This document shows positions 46,516 to 59,172 of a DNA stretch of 64,000 nt, piece by piece. This stretch comes from Siphonodentalium dalli (lineage: Eukaryota; Mollusca; Scaphopoda; Gadilida; Siphonodentaliidae). A program made the position numbers and the translations under genes. Position 1 is the first letter of the stretch; each line of letters opens with the position of its first letter. The notes beneath the pieces are model-generated. The model worked only from the letters and a program-made list of their open reading frames with translations, made no database searches and was not told the origin of the DNA. The stretch spans positions 194,484,816 through 194,548,815 of the forward strand of contig CP136066.1 of the NCBI GenBank assembly GCA_032622095.1, written 5' to 3'.

Positions 46516-49500
46516 TATATATATGTATGTGTGTACATGCATGTATATATGTATATTCTCCAAATCTTGAATATTGACTCATTAATCTCATGCTTTTCAC
46601 CAATGTGAAATTATTATGCAAATGTAAAGGACAACATACTGTCCAAAGTATACGTATTAATTTCTGAAAACAAAACCTTTATTTCATACCAATCATATGC
46701 CTCTAAAAAAATCAAACATGTAAATGAGAATTAACTTATGCTCCAAAATGTTTGCATAAATTTTGAAATAACTACAAGTTAAATTATTTTTAATTTTTCC
46801 TTCCATCTACTGCACCAATTTTGCACTTCCCCAACTCCTGAACATTGCCACATTAATCTTATACATTTTAAAGGTATGCAACTGATGTATGCATATATAA
46901 TACAACATATATCCAATGTATAAGTATATGTATTAACTTTTCATTACAAAACATTCACTTCTTATACTGTAACCAACCATGTCTTTGAAAAGTGAAAAAA
47001 TAAAATAAATGTAAATGTGAATTAACTTTTCCAAACAAAATATTCACTTCTCATACTGTAACCAACCATATGTCTTTGAAAGGTGAAAAAAAAGAAAAGA
47101 AATATAAATGTGAATTAACTTATTATCAAAACTATCTGCCTAAACATTAAAATGACATATGTATATATGTATATGTGTATATGTGCAAACATGTATACAT
47201 GTATATGTATGGGTATGTATATTCTCCAAATCTTGAATACTGACTCATTAATCTCATACTTTTAACAAGTGTGAAATTATCATGAAAATGTAAAGGACAG
47301 CATACGTTCCAAAGTATATGTATACACTTTTCAAAACCAATACTTTATTTCATATACCAACCATATGACTTTAAAAAGCTAAACATGTAAATGAGAATTA
47401 ATTTATTCTCTAAAATGTATGAACAACCTTTGAAATGATTTAGATATATATTCACAAGTATCGTATACTTGCATATGTGGATATTTTAATTCGCATATTA
47501 CCCAAAGTGCTTAACGTTGAGATACACAAACAAACCTATACTGTTCTGCCTTGTGCCCTCAATAATAACACATCATTTTATTCCAAATCAGAATATCCCT
47601 GAATGTGAAATTGAACATTGACACATTAATCTCATACATTTAAAAGGTGTGCAACTGATGTATAAATATATAATACAACATATATCCAATATATAAGTAT
47701 ATGTATTAACTTTTCAAAACAAAATATTCACTTCTTATACTGGATCCAACCATATGTCTTTGAAAAGTGAAAAAAAAAGAAAACAAATGTAAATGTGAAT
47801 TAACTTTTCAAAACAAAACATTCACTTCTTATACTGTAACCAATGATATGTCTTTGAAAAGTGAAAAAAGAAAGAAAAGAAATGTAAATGTGAATTAACT
47901 TATCAAAACTATCTGCCTAAACATTAAAATGACATATGTATATATGTATATGTGTGTATATGTGCAAACATGTATACATGTATATGTATGGGTATGCATA
48001 TTCTCCAAATCTTGAATACTGACTCATTAATCTCATACTTTTCACAAGTGTGAAATTATCATGTAAATGTAAAGGACAGCATACTGTCCATACTAAATGT
48101 ATAAACTTTTCAAAACAAAACCTTTATTTCATATACCAACCATATGACTTTAAAAAGCTAAACATGTAAATGAGAATTAATTGATTCTCTAAAATGTATG
48201 AACGCACTTTGAAATGATTTAGATGTATATGCACAAGTATTGTATACTTGGATATGTGGATATTTTAATTCGCATATTACCCAAAGTACTTTACTTTGAG
48301 ATACACACACAAACCTATACTGTTCTGCCTTGTGCCCTCAATGATAACACATCATGTTATTCCAAATCAGAATATCCCTGAATGTGATATTAATTAAGGA
48401 ACTATTCCCATTGGTGTTTAGACAATGCTTATATGATGCACCTTCCAAATGGGAAAATATAAAATATTGGAACATTCATAAACTATACTTGAAAACTATC
48501 TAATTTCCAGAGTGAATTCTGTTTATATATGTATGTATATTACGAATGCATATGTATGTGTGTGTATGGGAGTATGTACATGTATGTATATGTATATTCT
48601 CCATATCTTGAATATTGACTCATTAGTCTCATACATTTTCACAAGTGTGAAATTATCATGTAAATATAAAAGACAGCATAATGTCTAAAGTATATGTATT
48701 AACTTTTGAAAACAAAACCTTTATTTCATACCAATAATATCCCTTTAAAAAGTTAAACATGTAAATGAGAATTATCTTATTCTCCAAAATGTTTGCATAA
48801 ACTTTGAAATGACTAGAAGTTAAATTATGTTCAATTTGTCCTTCCATCTACTGCTCCCATTTTGCACTTCCCCAACTCTTGAATATTGACACATTAATAT
48901 CATACATGTTCAAATGTCAGGAATTGATGTGTAAATATATAAGATAGCATACTATCCAAAGTATATGTATTAACTTTTCAAAATAAAACATGTACATCAT
49001 ATACCAATTATATGTCTTTGAAAGGTGATAACAATGTAAATGGGAATTAACTTATTCTGCTAAATATCTGCATATGCATTGGAACGACATATGTGCATGT
49101 GTATGTATGTCTATGTGTGTATATATATGTATGTATGCACATATAGGTATGTATATACATATTTGTGGGTATGTTTATTCCCCAAATCTTGAATACTGAC
49201 TCATTAAGCTCATACATTTCACAAGTTTGAAATTATCATGTAAGCATAAAAGACAGCATACTGTCCAAGGTATATGTATACATTTCTCAAAACAAAACCT
49301 TTATTTCATATACCAAACATATGCCTTAAAATAAGTCAAACATGTAAATGAAATTTTTTTATTCTCTAAAATGTCTGCATAAACTTTGAAATGATTTAGA
49401 TATATAATCATAAGTGTCGTATACTTACATATGTGGATATTTTAATTTGCATATTACCCAAAGTACTTTATTTTGAGATATGCAAACAAACTTAAAATAT

Positions 49501-50650
49501 TCTGCCCTGTACCGCCCCAAAACTTGAATATCTACTCATATTGATATCTTACACTTGAAAATTGTGAAATTAACATATATATTTATAAAACATCATACTG
49601 TTCAAAGTATGTGTTTCAACCTTTCAAATCAAAACGTTTATTTCATATGCCAATTCATGTCTTTAAAAAGTCAAACGTGTAAATGTGAATTGGCATACTC
49701 TCTGAAGTGTCAGCATTCAACTTTGAAATGATTACAATATTTTTTATATTTTCAATGCTGCTGAAATGTCAGTCACAATATCACAGAGTGTGAAGTCGAC
49801 CAATTTGATATCATGTGTCTATATTATTGTATAAATATGTGAACCAATGTATAATTGATCTGACTTCCACATACTTCTTAAACAACTAGTCTAGAATAAG
49901 TAATATGTTAATGGATCTAAGACAAGATATTACTATCAATGTCACAATATTACAAACTGTCCAACTTATCTAAATATATATAACAAGTATTATGTACCTG
50001 CATATGTAGATATTAATTTGCATATTACCCAAATTATTTTTACCCAGATATACCGAAACATGTCTGAAATATTCTCATGCCTAAAATATTCTGTCTTGAA
50101 TTGAGCTACATGTACCTTCAATGATAACATAAATATTCTATTCTAAATCACAACATCCCTGAATGTGAAATAGAAAGTATTCTCATGGTGGCTAGACAAT
50201 GCTTACATGAAGTGTCCAAAATTTGTCTACATACCTCTTAATAATTTATCTAGATTGAATAATTGTTAAATGGTGCTTAGAAGTATATTACCATCGATCT
50301 CACAATAACAAAAACTGGGAATAAATTGGAATAAATGTCACCAGTATTATATTTTTGCACATGTAGATATTAATTTGCATATTACCCAAAGAGTTTTAAT
50401 TTGAAATACTTGCACATTACAAACTGGTGTATGCCAAATCACAATATATCAACAAAAACGTTTTATATAGATATATCTTAAGATCAGAACATTTGATGAC
50501 CCTATAAATTTCATACAGATTTCCAAAAAGTGTGAAACTGATTGAAATACTTGTCATGGTATAAATTGTATGTAATAAGAAAACTTCTTAATTCTTAACT
50601 CATGCTGAGATTGGCTGGCAATTCTCAATACTTATTTGTAAAGATGATTT
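46515..50650. repeat. AT-rich degenerate repeat region (~4.1 kb)
   Basis: Blocks such as TTGAATATTGACTCATTAAT, ACAAGTGTGAAATTATCATG, AAGTATATGTATTAACTTTT and AAAACATTCACTTCTTATAC recur many times. 47150-47520 is closely repeated at 47930-48300, about 780 bp on. Others are near 46560, 48600, 48880, 49190 and 49510. GTATATGTGTATA-rich tracts are interspersed. No frame longer than 63 codons is present. Repetition fades after 50000. Confidence 0.75.
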
Positions 50651-50695
50651 ATCATCTGTAGTATACATACTTGTATACGCTAAATTTGATCCACC

Positions 50696-50735
50696 GTCTC
50701 TCCAAGGTGATTAAAGTCACTTTGGAGAGATGATG
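50696..50735. repeat. Hairpin: TCTCTCCAAGGTGA / TCACTTTGGAGAGA
   Basis: Inverted 14-mers with one mismatch (G-T in RNA) and a short loop. They lie at the boundary between the AT-rich repeats and normal-composition DNA, which may mark an insertion end. Confidence 0.6.
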
Positions 50736-53342
50736 GATTAAACTTTGCAGACTGGCATACAATTAGGGACATTACCTCGCTCGAGCTGTCGCTCGTAATC
50801 TGACTTCCGGTATTCTAAAAAAGCCAAACCGACCATGGATCGGAACGGTGTGTTGCAGTCTATGGAATCGTGTGGCAATCGATCGTTCGAGATCTTCTTG
50901 GATTTCGCACTAAAACTAAAGCCGAATAAATAAGCAAACCTTTAGTGTTCAAATAAACCACTGCGATCAATTATAACCTGACTAACGAATTTCCCGAAAA
51001 TTAGTCGGACACAATAATTGGATGAAAGTGGGCTGCAGCAGGGAAAAACTTATGTTTTAGAAAGAAAGAAAATTAAACTACCTGTCGCGCTTTAACGTGC
51101 CGTCCGGGTATACCCGTGAAAAAAGTTATGACTGTGCCAAAAATATAGAAAATATAGCAGCTATAAATAGACAAATATGAGTCTGACAAGGGGGATAATT
51201 CACTTAATAGCTTTCACTTCCGCTTCTGAAAACTGAAGCGAAACACGTTGTCACGAACGGAACGATTTTACCAAGCAAAATCAATATTAACAATATATTT
51301 CACTTGTTTATTTTGTGGTAGGTGAAGCTAATTATTGAATACATATATTCTAAGTTCCCTGACCTTGTTCCCATTGTCTCCCACACAACTGATCAATTGT
51401 TGGCATGAGTACCGTTATCAGTTTCGCACCTGAGTACTGGTCAAAACAGCTGATCGCTAGTACAGGTGTTAGATGATATTTTATTTTGATAGCATTCATA
51501 TGTATACATGTTGACAGCGCAATGTCACAGAAAATAGTATAACTTTATGGGTATATAAACTGTGTTCAACAAAAGTATAATTGGTTTCTATGGATTATAA
51601 TGTAACTACATGTATGATGTATAATACGTGATGTATATGTAATAATCTCATGTGATGTTTAACAGTAAGAGCACAAAATATTAAAAATCAGTTGGGTGCA
51701 CTCACTGCACTGTCATATGACTGAATGTTATCAGGTCAATCAGGATAACATAATAAGCAGCCCAATACCCATTTATTTCAAACTAGCAGGGTTACCAGGC
51801 GTTGCCCAGGTTAATGTACGCTGTGGATATTTGTTGGGAATAGAGAATGCTATTGCTTAAAGTGTTATACGTTTTCTCATAAATTGTATATTCAAATAGC
51901 ATCACAAAACATGATTATTACAGTCATGGAATATAAGTAGTGGTTCACCTTGTCAATTGTCATTCTGTTTATCGCGATTAATCTGTTCCACCAATAATGA
52001 AGTATCATTTATTTACAAGTGCGTATACATTAGACGTTATAATATGATACATGAACATCATAAACACATTAGTTCGATAAAAGATGATAAATGGGTTTTA
52101 CATATTGAGATGTATCAATCAATCTAGTGGGTTGGACTAAGATCCCGAGGACACCTGGCTATCATATCGCCATGAAGATACAGATGTTTCAAAGAAATTT
52201 CAAGTGCTCCTCTGTTCATGGTGCTATATATTGGCTAAATATTCTTAGTTTAAACGAAATGTTGCTGCGCACATATATCAGCTACATGTGCCAGACACAG
52301 AGCGAGATTTTGAGTTGTTTATGTCAGTCGATGGGTCTGTTCTAAAACCCTTGTCAGATGTCAGTATTGGTAGGATCCTGAAAAGTATTGTGCTACTAAC
52401 TGCTTTTTCTTGTATATCAGAAGAAACTATATTTTACTGCACACTGTGACCACTATTTTTGAACAGGCCTTCCATATCTCTTGACAAATTGTAACTTTTT
52501 GTGGAAACTGTATTGAATGGAACAGACTAAATTTTGTTATTATATATATGCAATCCTCTGACGGTTCGAGGTCTCTCAGTTTGCACGAATATATGTATCT
52601 CTTCAATAGAATGATAAATATACGTTTAATTCTTCTTCTAGTTATCTCTTTTTGCTAGCTCATTGTGTGAATGCCTTGATTGCCATTCCCATATAAATAT
52701 GACTGTTAAGAAGATATAATTGTTCAAGTGACTTATGTGGGTCACCATATGTCGGGATTGTGAAATGTGAACGCCCAACTACTTAAAATGATATGGAGAT
52801 GGCCTGGTGACTGTATATAACTTATATGTGGATATCGGCGAATAGCAATCTTATCAAAGATAGTGCATATCCGCTCGCCATCCGTGACGCAAACGACACC
52901 AAATGTGATTTAATTCATGGTATATCATTAGAGAAAAACGTGTATGAATTTGGTGGAATTTGGTTTACTAAATCAATTGTTGATGCAACGCTGACTCGAA
53001 CAACGCCATATTGCGAAGGTGATTATGTATTCGTTTGATGGAAATCAGCGACAAAACTATTTCACCATATTTTTTTAATTTCCCCTCCCACCAACAGCGT
53101 CATTTTAGAAAATTTTAACCCGCACCATTATCTTCCTTATAAAAAGTTACCCCTCTTAGAACGCCTTGGTGCCATCTCGATTGTACCGCGTGAAGTTATA
53201 TATAGAACGCACACAGACAGACAAAAAGACAGACAGCACGATTTTATTTCTTGTATCATTTGAGAAGAACGTGTCTGAATTTGATGGTAATTGGTACTAA
53301 AAATAGTTTGTATCAGTTTTGGTGACCCTCCCGTCCGGACTC
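50736..53342. other. 2.6 kb with no recognisable gene
   Basis: A small frame at 50835-50933 (ATG in a good GACCATGG context, 32 codons) and frames at 52127-52345 and 52826-53038 have no known motif. A phrase AGAAAAACGTGTATGAATTT near 52932 recurs diverged near 53265. The CAGACAGACAAAAAGACAG tract near 53215 is a short tandem repeat. Confidence 0.45.
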
Positions 53343-53609
53343 AGGGATTTTGACGTAACATGGAGTATAATCATTGTAAACCAATAGAGATTCGTCGATT
53401 AGAAATGATGTATTTTCGACCAATCTATCCTGGTCACTACCTTCCACGCAGGTTTCGCTAGCCGCGCTCCCCACTAAGGTGTACTTTGTCCCAGCAATCA
53501 TTTCCCGCGCATGACTTCTTGATAACTTAGTGGAGTGGAGAATCCTATTATAACGTTGATGCTCCGATGTGTCGATTCTTTCCTTATCCCGTATATATAA
53601 CACCTCCAT
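53343..53609 (-). pseudogene. cGAS-like paralogue, inverted N-terminal fragment (codons 1-89)
   Basis: ATG at 53609 on the minus strand. Codons 1-89 match the gene at 20618 closely (MEVLYIRDKE, KYTLVGSAAS, SDQDRLVENTSFLIDES), including GS and both Asp of SDQD. Homology stops after YVKIP; the frame then runs nine codons into unrelated DNA. The upstream leader (53610-53718) also matches the leader of the intact gene. It faces away from the rest of the paralogue. Confidence 0.9.
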
Positions 53610-53718
53610 CGTTTTTACCGAGCGCAGGTCAATGAACGTTGAGCGGTATGGTTTTGTAGAAATGTAGGGGATACCTGATGCTGCCCATGCAATAGAGTTA
53701 CCAAACCAACATCGACCA
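53610..53718 (-). other. Inverted copy of the cGAS-like 5' leader
   Basis: Reading the minus strand, GCATGGGCAGCATCAGGTAT and AACGTTCATTGACCTGC match 20505-20617 of the intact locus. The match ends at 53718, directly against the forward-facing C-terminal part, so 53718/53719 is an inversion breakpoint. Confidence 0.8.
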
Positions 53719-55183
53719 CGCGAAGGCGGAAGTAATCCTAACCAGACTGATGTCTGCCAACCAGTTGTTAGCTATAGCAATGCTCAAAGGAGTCCGAAAA
53801 TATATCGATAAGGAAGGAACAATCTTAACATCATACCACATGAAGACCACTGCTTTCTGGTATTTTGAAAAGGCGAGCGCTGTTATACAGGAGAGTGAAT
53901 ATTCGGTTCTATACATGTTGAAGACTCTGGAAATGTGTCTGGGGGACAGAGTATTGCCACATTACTTTGTCCCTGAGATGAACCTTTTCGCTGGAATCAC
54001 GGACTCTAATTTATTCGAGGTCCGCAGACGTCTGCACAGTTTGTTAGGAATCGGTCTCATCAGCAATGAGCTAAAACTAATCAATTCATACGCAAAAATA
54101 GAACTCGCTGGATGGATATATTATCTTCTTTCCGATTGGGCTGATGAAATAGGCGTAGGTGCACGGCATGATTGTTTACATGCAGCAGAAATTGTATATT
54201 TTAACCATGCGCAGACAACAAAATGCGTATATACACGATTGAATGTGCTCGATTTACCTGGCTTAATGATGGATGAACTCCCCTCGGTAGATTGGATGAT
54301 ATTTGCCTACGTAAATAAGATAACAGAACTCCGATCAACTATTAACGGGCTCGCAGTATGGGTGCAGTAAAGACGAATCACTGATCGTACTCTAAAATGT
54401 ACATATTTTCAAGATCGGGCGCTCGTATCGACCGGCCCTCACTATGAACCATTGGAGGAGTTCTTTTACATGGGTTCCCGAAACACATTTGATGAAACAG
54501 GAGGCGCTAACAAGACAGAACTTCAAACCCAGAAACGAGCATATGTCATGGATAAATGGCTGACGACCACCGATAATATCATCAGCAGCTTGAACTCACT
54601 TGCGAACTCGGTCACGGACCAAATAAGGATTGGGGTATGGATAGCTAAGCTCTATTCAGACGTATCACCACACGTCGACTCAATTGCGTCATTGGACGAC
54701 GTTAGTAATATGAGCAGTGTTGATGAGGATATGAACAAGTTGTTCGGCTTCGATCACGTGACCAGGAAGTTACTATCGTCTGTTACCGATGCTATTAGTG
54801 AGTTATCGCCTAATGTCGTTGTTTTTGGCGCTCACTCATTCATTCCGACGAAATATGATACAACGCCAGAGATATTGCGTATGCTAAGGTTGGCATTAGA
54901 AGAGCTGTTCATTCCTGTGGAATATGCCATGCTTCAAGATATTCGTTTTCACACAGTAGGTGTATCACGTGATGACAATGAAGCCAAACTTGCAAAGCTG
55001 ATTCCAAAACCTGCATTGAAATGTTCCGCGGCTTTTGATATTGTCGGCCAAGTCATAACCCACTTACACAACTTGTACAATGCTGTCGCTGCGTTACATG
55101 GCTATGCGGAATTTATGACCTATACGGTATACGCGTATAACATTAACAATGCTGCCTGTAGCGTGTCAACCCAGAACGTATAA
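53719..55183 (+). pseudogene. cGAS-like paralogue, C-terminal part (Mab-21 C-lobe and tail)
   Basis: It begins at codon 206 equivalent (AKAEVILTRLMSANQ) and runs in one frame to TAA 55181. It is interrupted by a 24-base insertion after ATTAACGGG near 54350 that brings an in-frame TAA (54368). The hallmark LTSYHMKTTAFWYFE is kept. A stretch matching the NNSHNDVDGSSG region of the intact protein is deleted. The third catalytic Asp and the whole segment for codons 90-205 are absent from the window around it. With its N-terminus inverted upstream, it cannot encode a working enzyme. Confidence 0.9.
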
Positions 55184-55625
55184 CATTAACAGTGCTGTTT
55201 GTAGCGTGTCCAACCAGGACATATACCAGTAACAGTGCTGTCTGTAGTGTGTCCCACAAGAACGTATAACATTAACAGTGATGGCTGCAGTGTGTCCCAC
55301 CAGAATGTATTACAACAACAGTGCTGTCTGTAGCGTCTGCCGCCAGAAAGTATAAGATTAACAGTGCTGTCTGTAGTGTGTCCCACCATAACTTATAACA
55401 TTAACAGTGCTTTCTGTAGCGTGTCCCACCAGAGCGTATGACATTAACAGTGCTGTCTGTAGCATGTCCTATCAGAACGTATAAAATTAACAGTGCTGTC
55501 TGTGGCGTGTCCCACCAGAACATATCTTTAACAGTGCTGTCTGTAGCGTATCCAACCAGAACGTATTATATTAACAGTGCTGTCTGTAGCGGCTGCCACC
55601 AGAAAGTATAAGATTAAGCGTACGC
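55160..55625. repeat. 43-bp minisatellite at the 3' end of the broken paralogue
   Basis: About ten units of CAGAACGTATAACATTAACA then GTGCTGTCTGTAGCGTGTCC. As in the intact gene, the terminal codons QNV and TAA lie in the first unit. Confidence 0.9.
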
Positions 55626-55629
55626 ACCT

Positions 55630-56470
55630 AAGCTAAAACAAGACAAAACCCCTGGTGTGGATAACATAGGTGTAATTACCCAGGTATCCACGCCCAGGTG
55701 TACTATGATATTTCCTTACTAGATGTACCTTGGTGTTTTTCAGCCAAGTGTTTCCTACCCAGCTGTATCTTGATTATTAGCACCTAGATTTACATTGGTG
55801 TTTCCTACCCATGTGTTCCCTACCCACGTGTACCTTAGTGTTTTCCCACCCATAAGTACCTTTGCCTTTTCTTATCCTCGTGTACCTTGGTATTTTCATA
55901 CCCGTTGCACCTCGCAGGGTTTCCAAACAGGTGTACCTTGATGTTTTTGTTCGGTTTTCCCAGATGTTTCTACCAAGATACATCGCGGGTGTTTTAGGCA
56001 GGTACCATTCATTTAGTTTACCCTATTGTACCCCAGTAGTTTTACCCAGATGTATTCTCGGTCAACCACACTGATATACCATGGTGTTGGAACATCATGG
56101 TTTATCAGAATGATCGCACTGAGGTAAATATACTGCGGTACCCCATGATAAAATAATCGAGTTGAGTCTGCTTAAGAACACCAGAGGTATACACTCTTGC
56201 AATCACTCGGGAAAAACTTTGGTCGAAAGCACCAAGGTACACTTAGGTGGAAACACTAGGAAACACAAAGGTGCACCCATGTAACGAAACAACTAGGTAC
56301 ATCTGGGCAATAACACGCTAAGGTACACCTGGGCAGGGAACAAGTAGAAAACACAACACAACCTGGGTGGGGAATCACCAACATGCACCTGGGTAGGAAA
56401 CACCTAGGAATACCTGGGCGAATAACACCAATGTACACCTGGGTGATGACAATGAGGATCTGAGTAACCA
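55630..56470. repeat. Inverted minisatellite pair, CCAGGTGTACCTTGGTGTTT family
   Basis: From about 55650 to 56065, units of 25-35 bp (TACCCAGGTGTACCTTGGTG, TTTCCTACC) run forward. From about 56210 to 56465 the same units run inverted (AAGGTACACCTGGGCAGG, AAACACC). About 140 bp separate the two tracts. Frames across it are by-products. Confidence 0.8.
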
Positions 56471-56829
56471 AACAAATGTGAGGATGGCAATGCAGTATAA
56501 TTGTATGGGATGCAGGGGTATTGTATTGTTATCAATGGGGTGACACAGCATGGTAAATATTTTCTTGAAACAACTAATTATCACAAACGTCCATCTGTAC
56601 TGTACTACCTATGTAAATGAACCTCATCCCACGTTTCAGTACAATGACACATTAAGGAAACTTATTATGGAGCCGTATAAGTTTATTCAAGATAAACAAA
56701 CTAACTAAAGATAAAATATAAAAACACATGTAATACATTAACATAATTATACACTGCATGGGTTAAATTTTACATGATATAGTTGGTTAACCTCTGTTTG
56801 TCTTTATGTCTGTCTGTCTGTATGTCATT
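56471..56829. other. Spacer, no gene seen
   Basis: AT-rich sequence ending in CTGTCTGTCTGTATG short repeats near 56800. Confidence 0.4.
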
Positions 56830-57145
56830 GATACAAATCTACGATTCTCGACCGATCGGGACGAAACTTGGTACGTGTGTGTAGTTTGACCAAGCGGTGG
56901 ACATTGTCGTATTGACGAGCCCGTGCGGCGCGCGTGCAGCACATGCGGAGACGAGATATCGGAAACGGGTGGAGCTATCGACTTGAAATTTGGTATGTGA
57001 ATGTATCTTGCCCCGGATACGAATTTTATCGGGTCGCCGAGCCCGTGCGACACCAGCTTCGCGCATGCGCAGACGAGATCTCGGAAACGGGTGGAGCTAT
57101 CGACTTGAAATTTGGTTTTTGAATAGCCCGGACAACGTCGGGCTC
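56830..57145. repeat. GC-rich dispersed repeat, copy 1
   Basis: About 310 bp with TTCTCGACCGATCGGGACGA, then two internal direct copies of GAAACGGGTGGAGCTATCGA, ending GCCCGGACAACGTCGGGCTC, itself a short hairpin. A partial start of the same family is at 57160-57235. Confidence 0.8.
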
Positions 57146-57469
57146 ATATATCATATATATTTTGAAGACCTCTGTCTGTCTGTATGGCCTTTATAGAATC
57201 GAAAACGGATCGACCGATCGAGACCAAACTTCCTATCCAAAGGTAAATTCCCACGGGAATCGTCGACGTCGCATTTTGGAGAAGCCCAGAGCACCCATTC
57301 TCCACTCTCAGTCACAAAAAACGGCACTGCGGTGGTTAATCAAGTGATAATTTAATGAGCATTTGTTTTTGACGCATCGCTATAAAGAGCGTTTGTTTAC
57401 CATTCAACGTTATTAGCATCTGCAGAGATATATACGGGAACAATGCTGCGGGAGAGATTTATTGGCTAT

Positions 57470-57785
57470 CCTATGCGATTCTCGACCGATCGGGACGAAA
57501 CTTGGTACGTGTGTGTAGTTTGACCAGGCGGTCGCCCTTGTCGTATTGGCGAGCCCGTGCGACGCCCGTGCAGCGCATGCGCAGACGAGATCTCGGAAAC
57601 GGGTGGAGCTATCGACTTGAAATTTGCTATGTGAATGTATCTTGCCCCGGATACGATTTTTATCGGATCGCCGAGCCCGTGCGACGCAAGCTTCGCGCAT
57701 GCGCAGACCAGATCTCGGAAACGGGTGGAGCTATCGACTTGAAATTTGGTTTTTGAATAGCCCGGACAACGTCGGGCTCATCGGC
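57470..57785. repeat. GC-rich dispersed repeat, copy 2
   Basis: Same structure and orientation as 56830-57145, about 640 bp downstream, roughly 95% alike, including both internal GAAACGGGTGGAGCTATCGA copies and the terminal GCCCGGAC...GTCGGGC hairpin. The short frames in it are repeat translations. Confidence 0.8.
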
Positions 57786-58707
57786 TAGTCTGATATATAT
57801 ATTAGGCAAGTTACATGTAGCTGCAATGTATACCGGTACATGACATAGGCACTAACATCATTATTTTAGTTCCTGTGTCATTTACCTACTACATTACCAG
57901 TGAGGTAGTTTTGTCAATTTTAAACATTATAGCTATATTTACCATGTTGAAGGACATAAACTAATGTGAGTATGCACATGAGCTCTGATGTGAAATATTT
58001 ACTGTATGTAAATATTAAAGATGCTTTATATCTTTCCGGCAGCATTTCCAAGCACAATTTTCACGGGAGAGATTTTCAAGGCTTGTTTCCAAAACTAACT
58101 TACCGAAAAGAGAAATAATTGGAGTTGTACATGTCTCACTTAAAACTGTTTAAAAATATTGATTTGTCATTTTTAGTGTTAGAATGACATATCGCCTGTT
58201 ATTATCTAGCTGTTTCCAACTATATATTTGTAATAAAATGTTGTAATGCACTCGAAATATCCACATTTTCTGTCCCATTCCATTGGAGAACACAATATTT
58301 CTTAGTGTTATCTAACTTGTTATTATCTTACTTTTACCCCCTCCAATATACATGTTTACAGAAAATTCAGGAAACAGATGCTAGTAATTAAAACAGAATA
58401 TGATCAAAGAGGTTCTAACCCCCTCCTTCGTTTGGTACGTGGCATTCAGGCCATTTTCGTGTGGTAAGCTGAATTAATACCCCATGTTATCTGGTACTCT
58501 GAATTCATATGGCAATATAACCGGCATCCAGGATTCAGACACAAATTTGGATTATTTCCAACCCAAACAGACCCAAGTGACATATTTTGATCTAATTCAG
58601 TCGACTGCCTCTTGATATGTTGATGTCATAGATACTATTTCAGCAAACGTGAGAAAACTATTATATTATTTGGTGTACAATGACTAAGTATGTCATCAAT
58701 ATATGCC
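57786..58707. other. AT-rich stretch, no gene seen
   Basis: No frame, repeat or motif I can support. Confidence 0.4.
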
Positions 58708-58711
58708 TTAA

Positions 58712-59139
58712 AGGGGTACTCTACGCCACTTTCAATAATTCGCCGGTAATTACAACGATCTAATATCGATAATATATAGAAAACTAAGTAATCTGAGATG
58801 TATTCTGTACACGTTCAAGTTAATAGGTTATCTTAAAATCAAGGTTAATAATTTGACATCAATTTAGTTTATGGCTGGAGCCAATATATGTTGATACGTG
58901 ACGTAAACTATACAATAACTTAAATGAGTATCTGGGACTAGGATGCATAAAATATAACATTTATTTGATACATTTGCTTGAAACGTGTACACAAATTACT
59001 CGACAACGACTATTTGTATTTTCGCATTGCGGCTAATATGCCATAAATAACATTACTTCGTACTCAACAGACTTTCCTATAATGTAAATCTGGTTACCTT
59101 ATTCTACGAAAAAAGACAATATTTGAGTACAGTATCCCT
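58712..59139. mobile_element. TTAA-flanked MITE, 428 bp
   Basis: AGGGGTACTCTAC at 58712 and the inverted AGGGATACTGTAC ending at 59139 match at 11 of 13 positions. TTAA lies directly outside both ends (58708-58711 and 59140-59143). TTAA duplication is the mark of piggyBac-type insertion. The interior is non-coding, with a partial internal inverted pair around GTACACGTT. Confidence 0.6.
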
Positions 59140-59172
59140 TTAACTGGTACACATAATTCACCCCTCTCTGTT

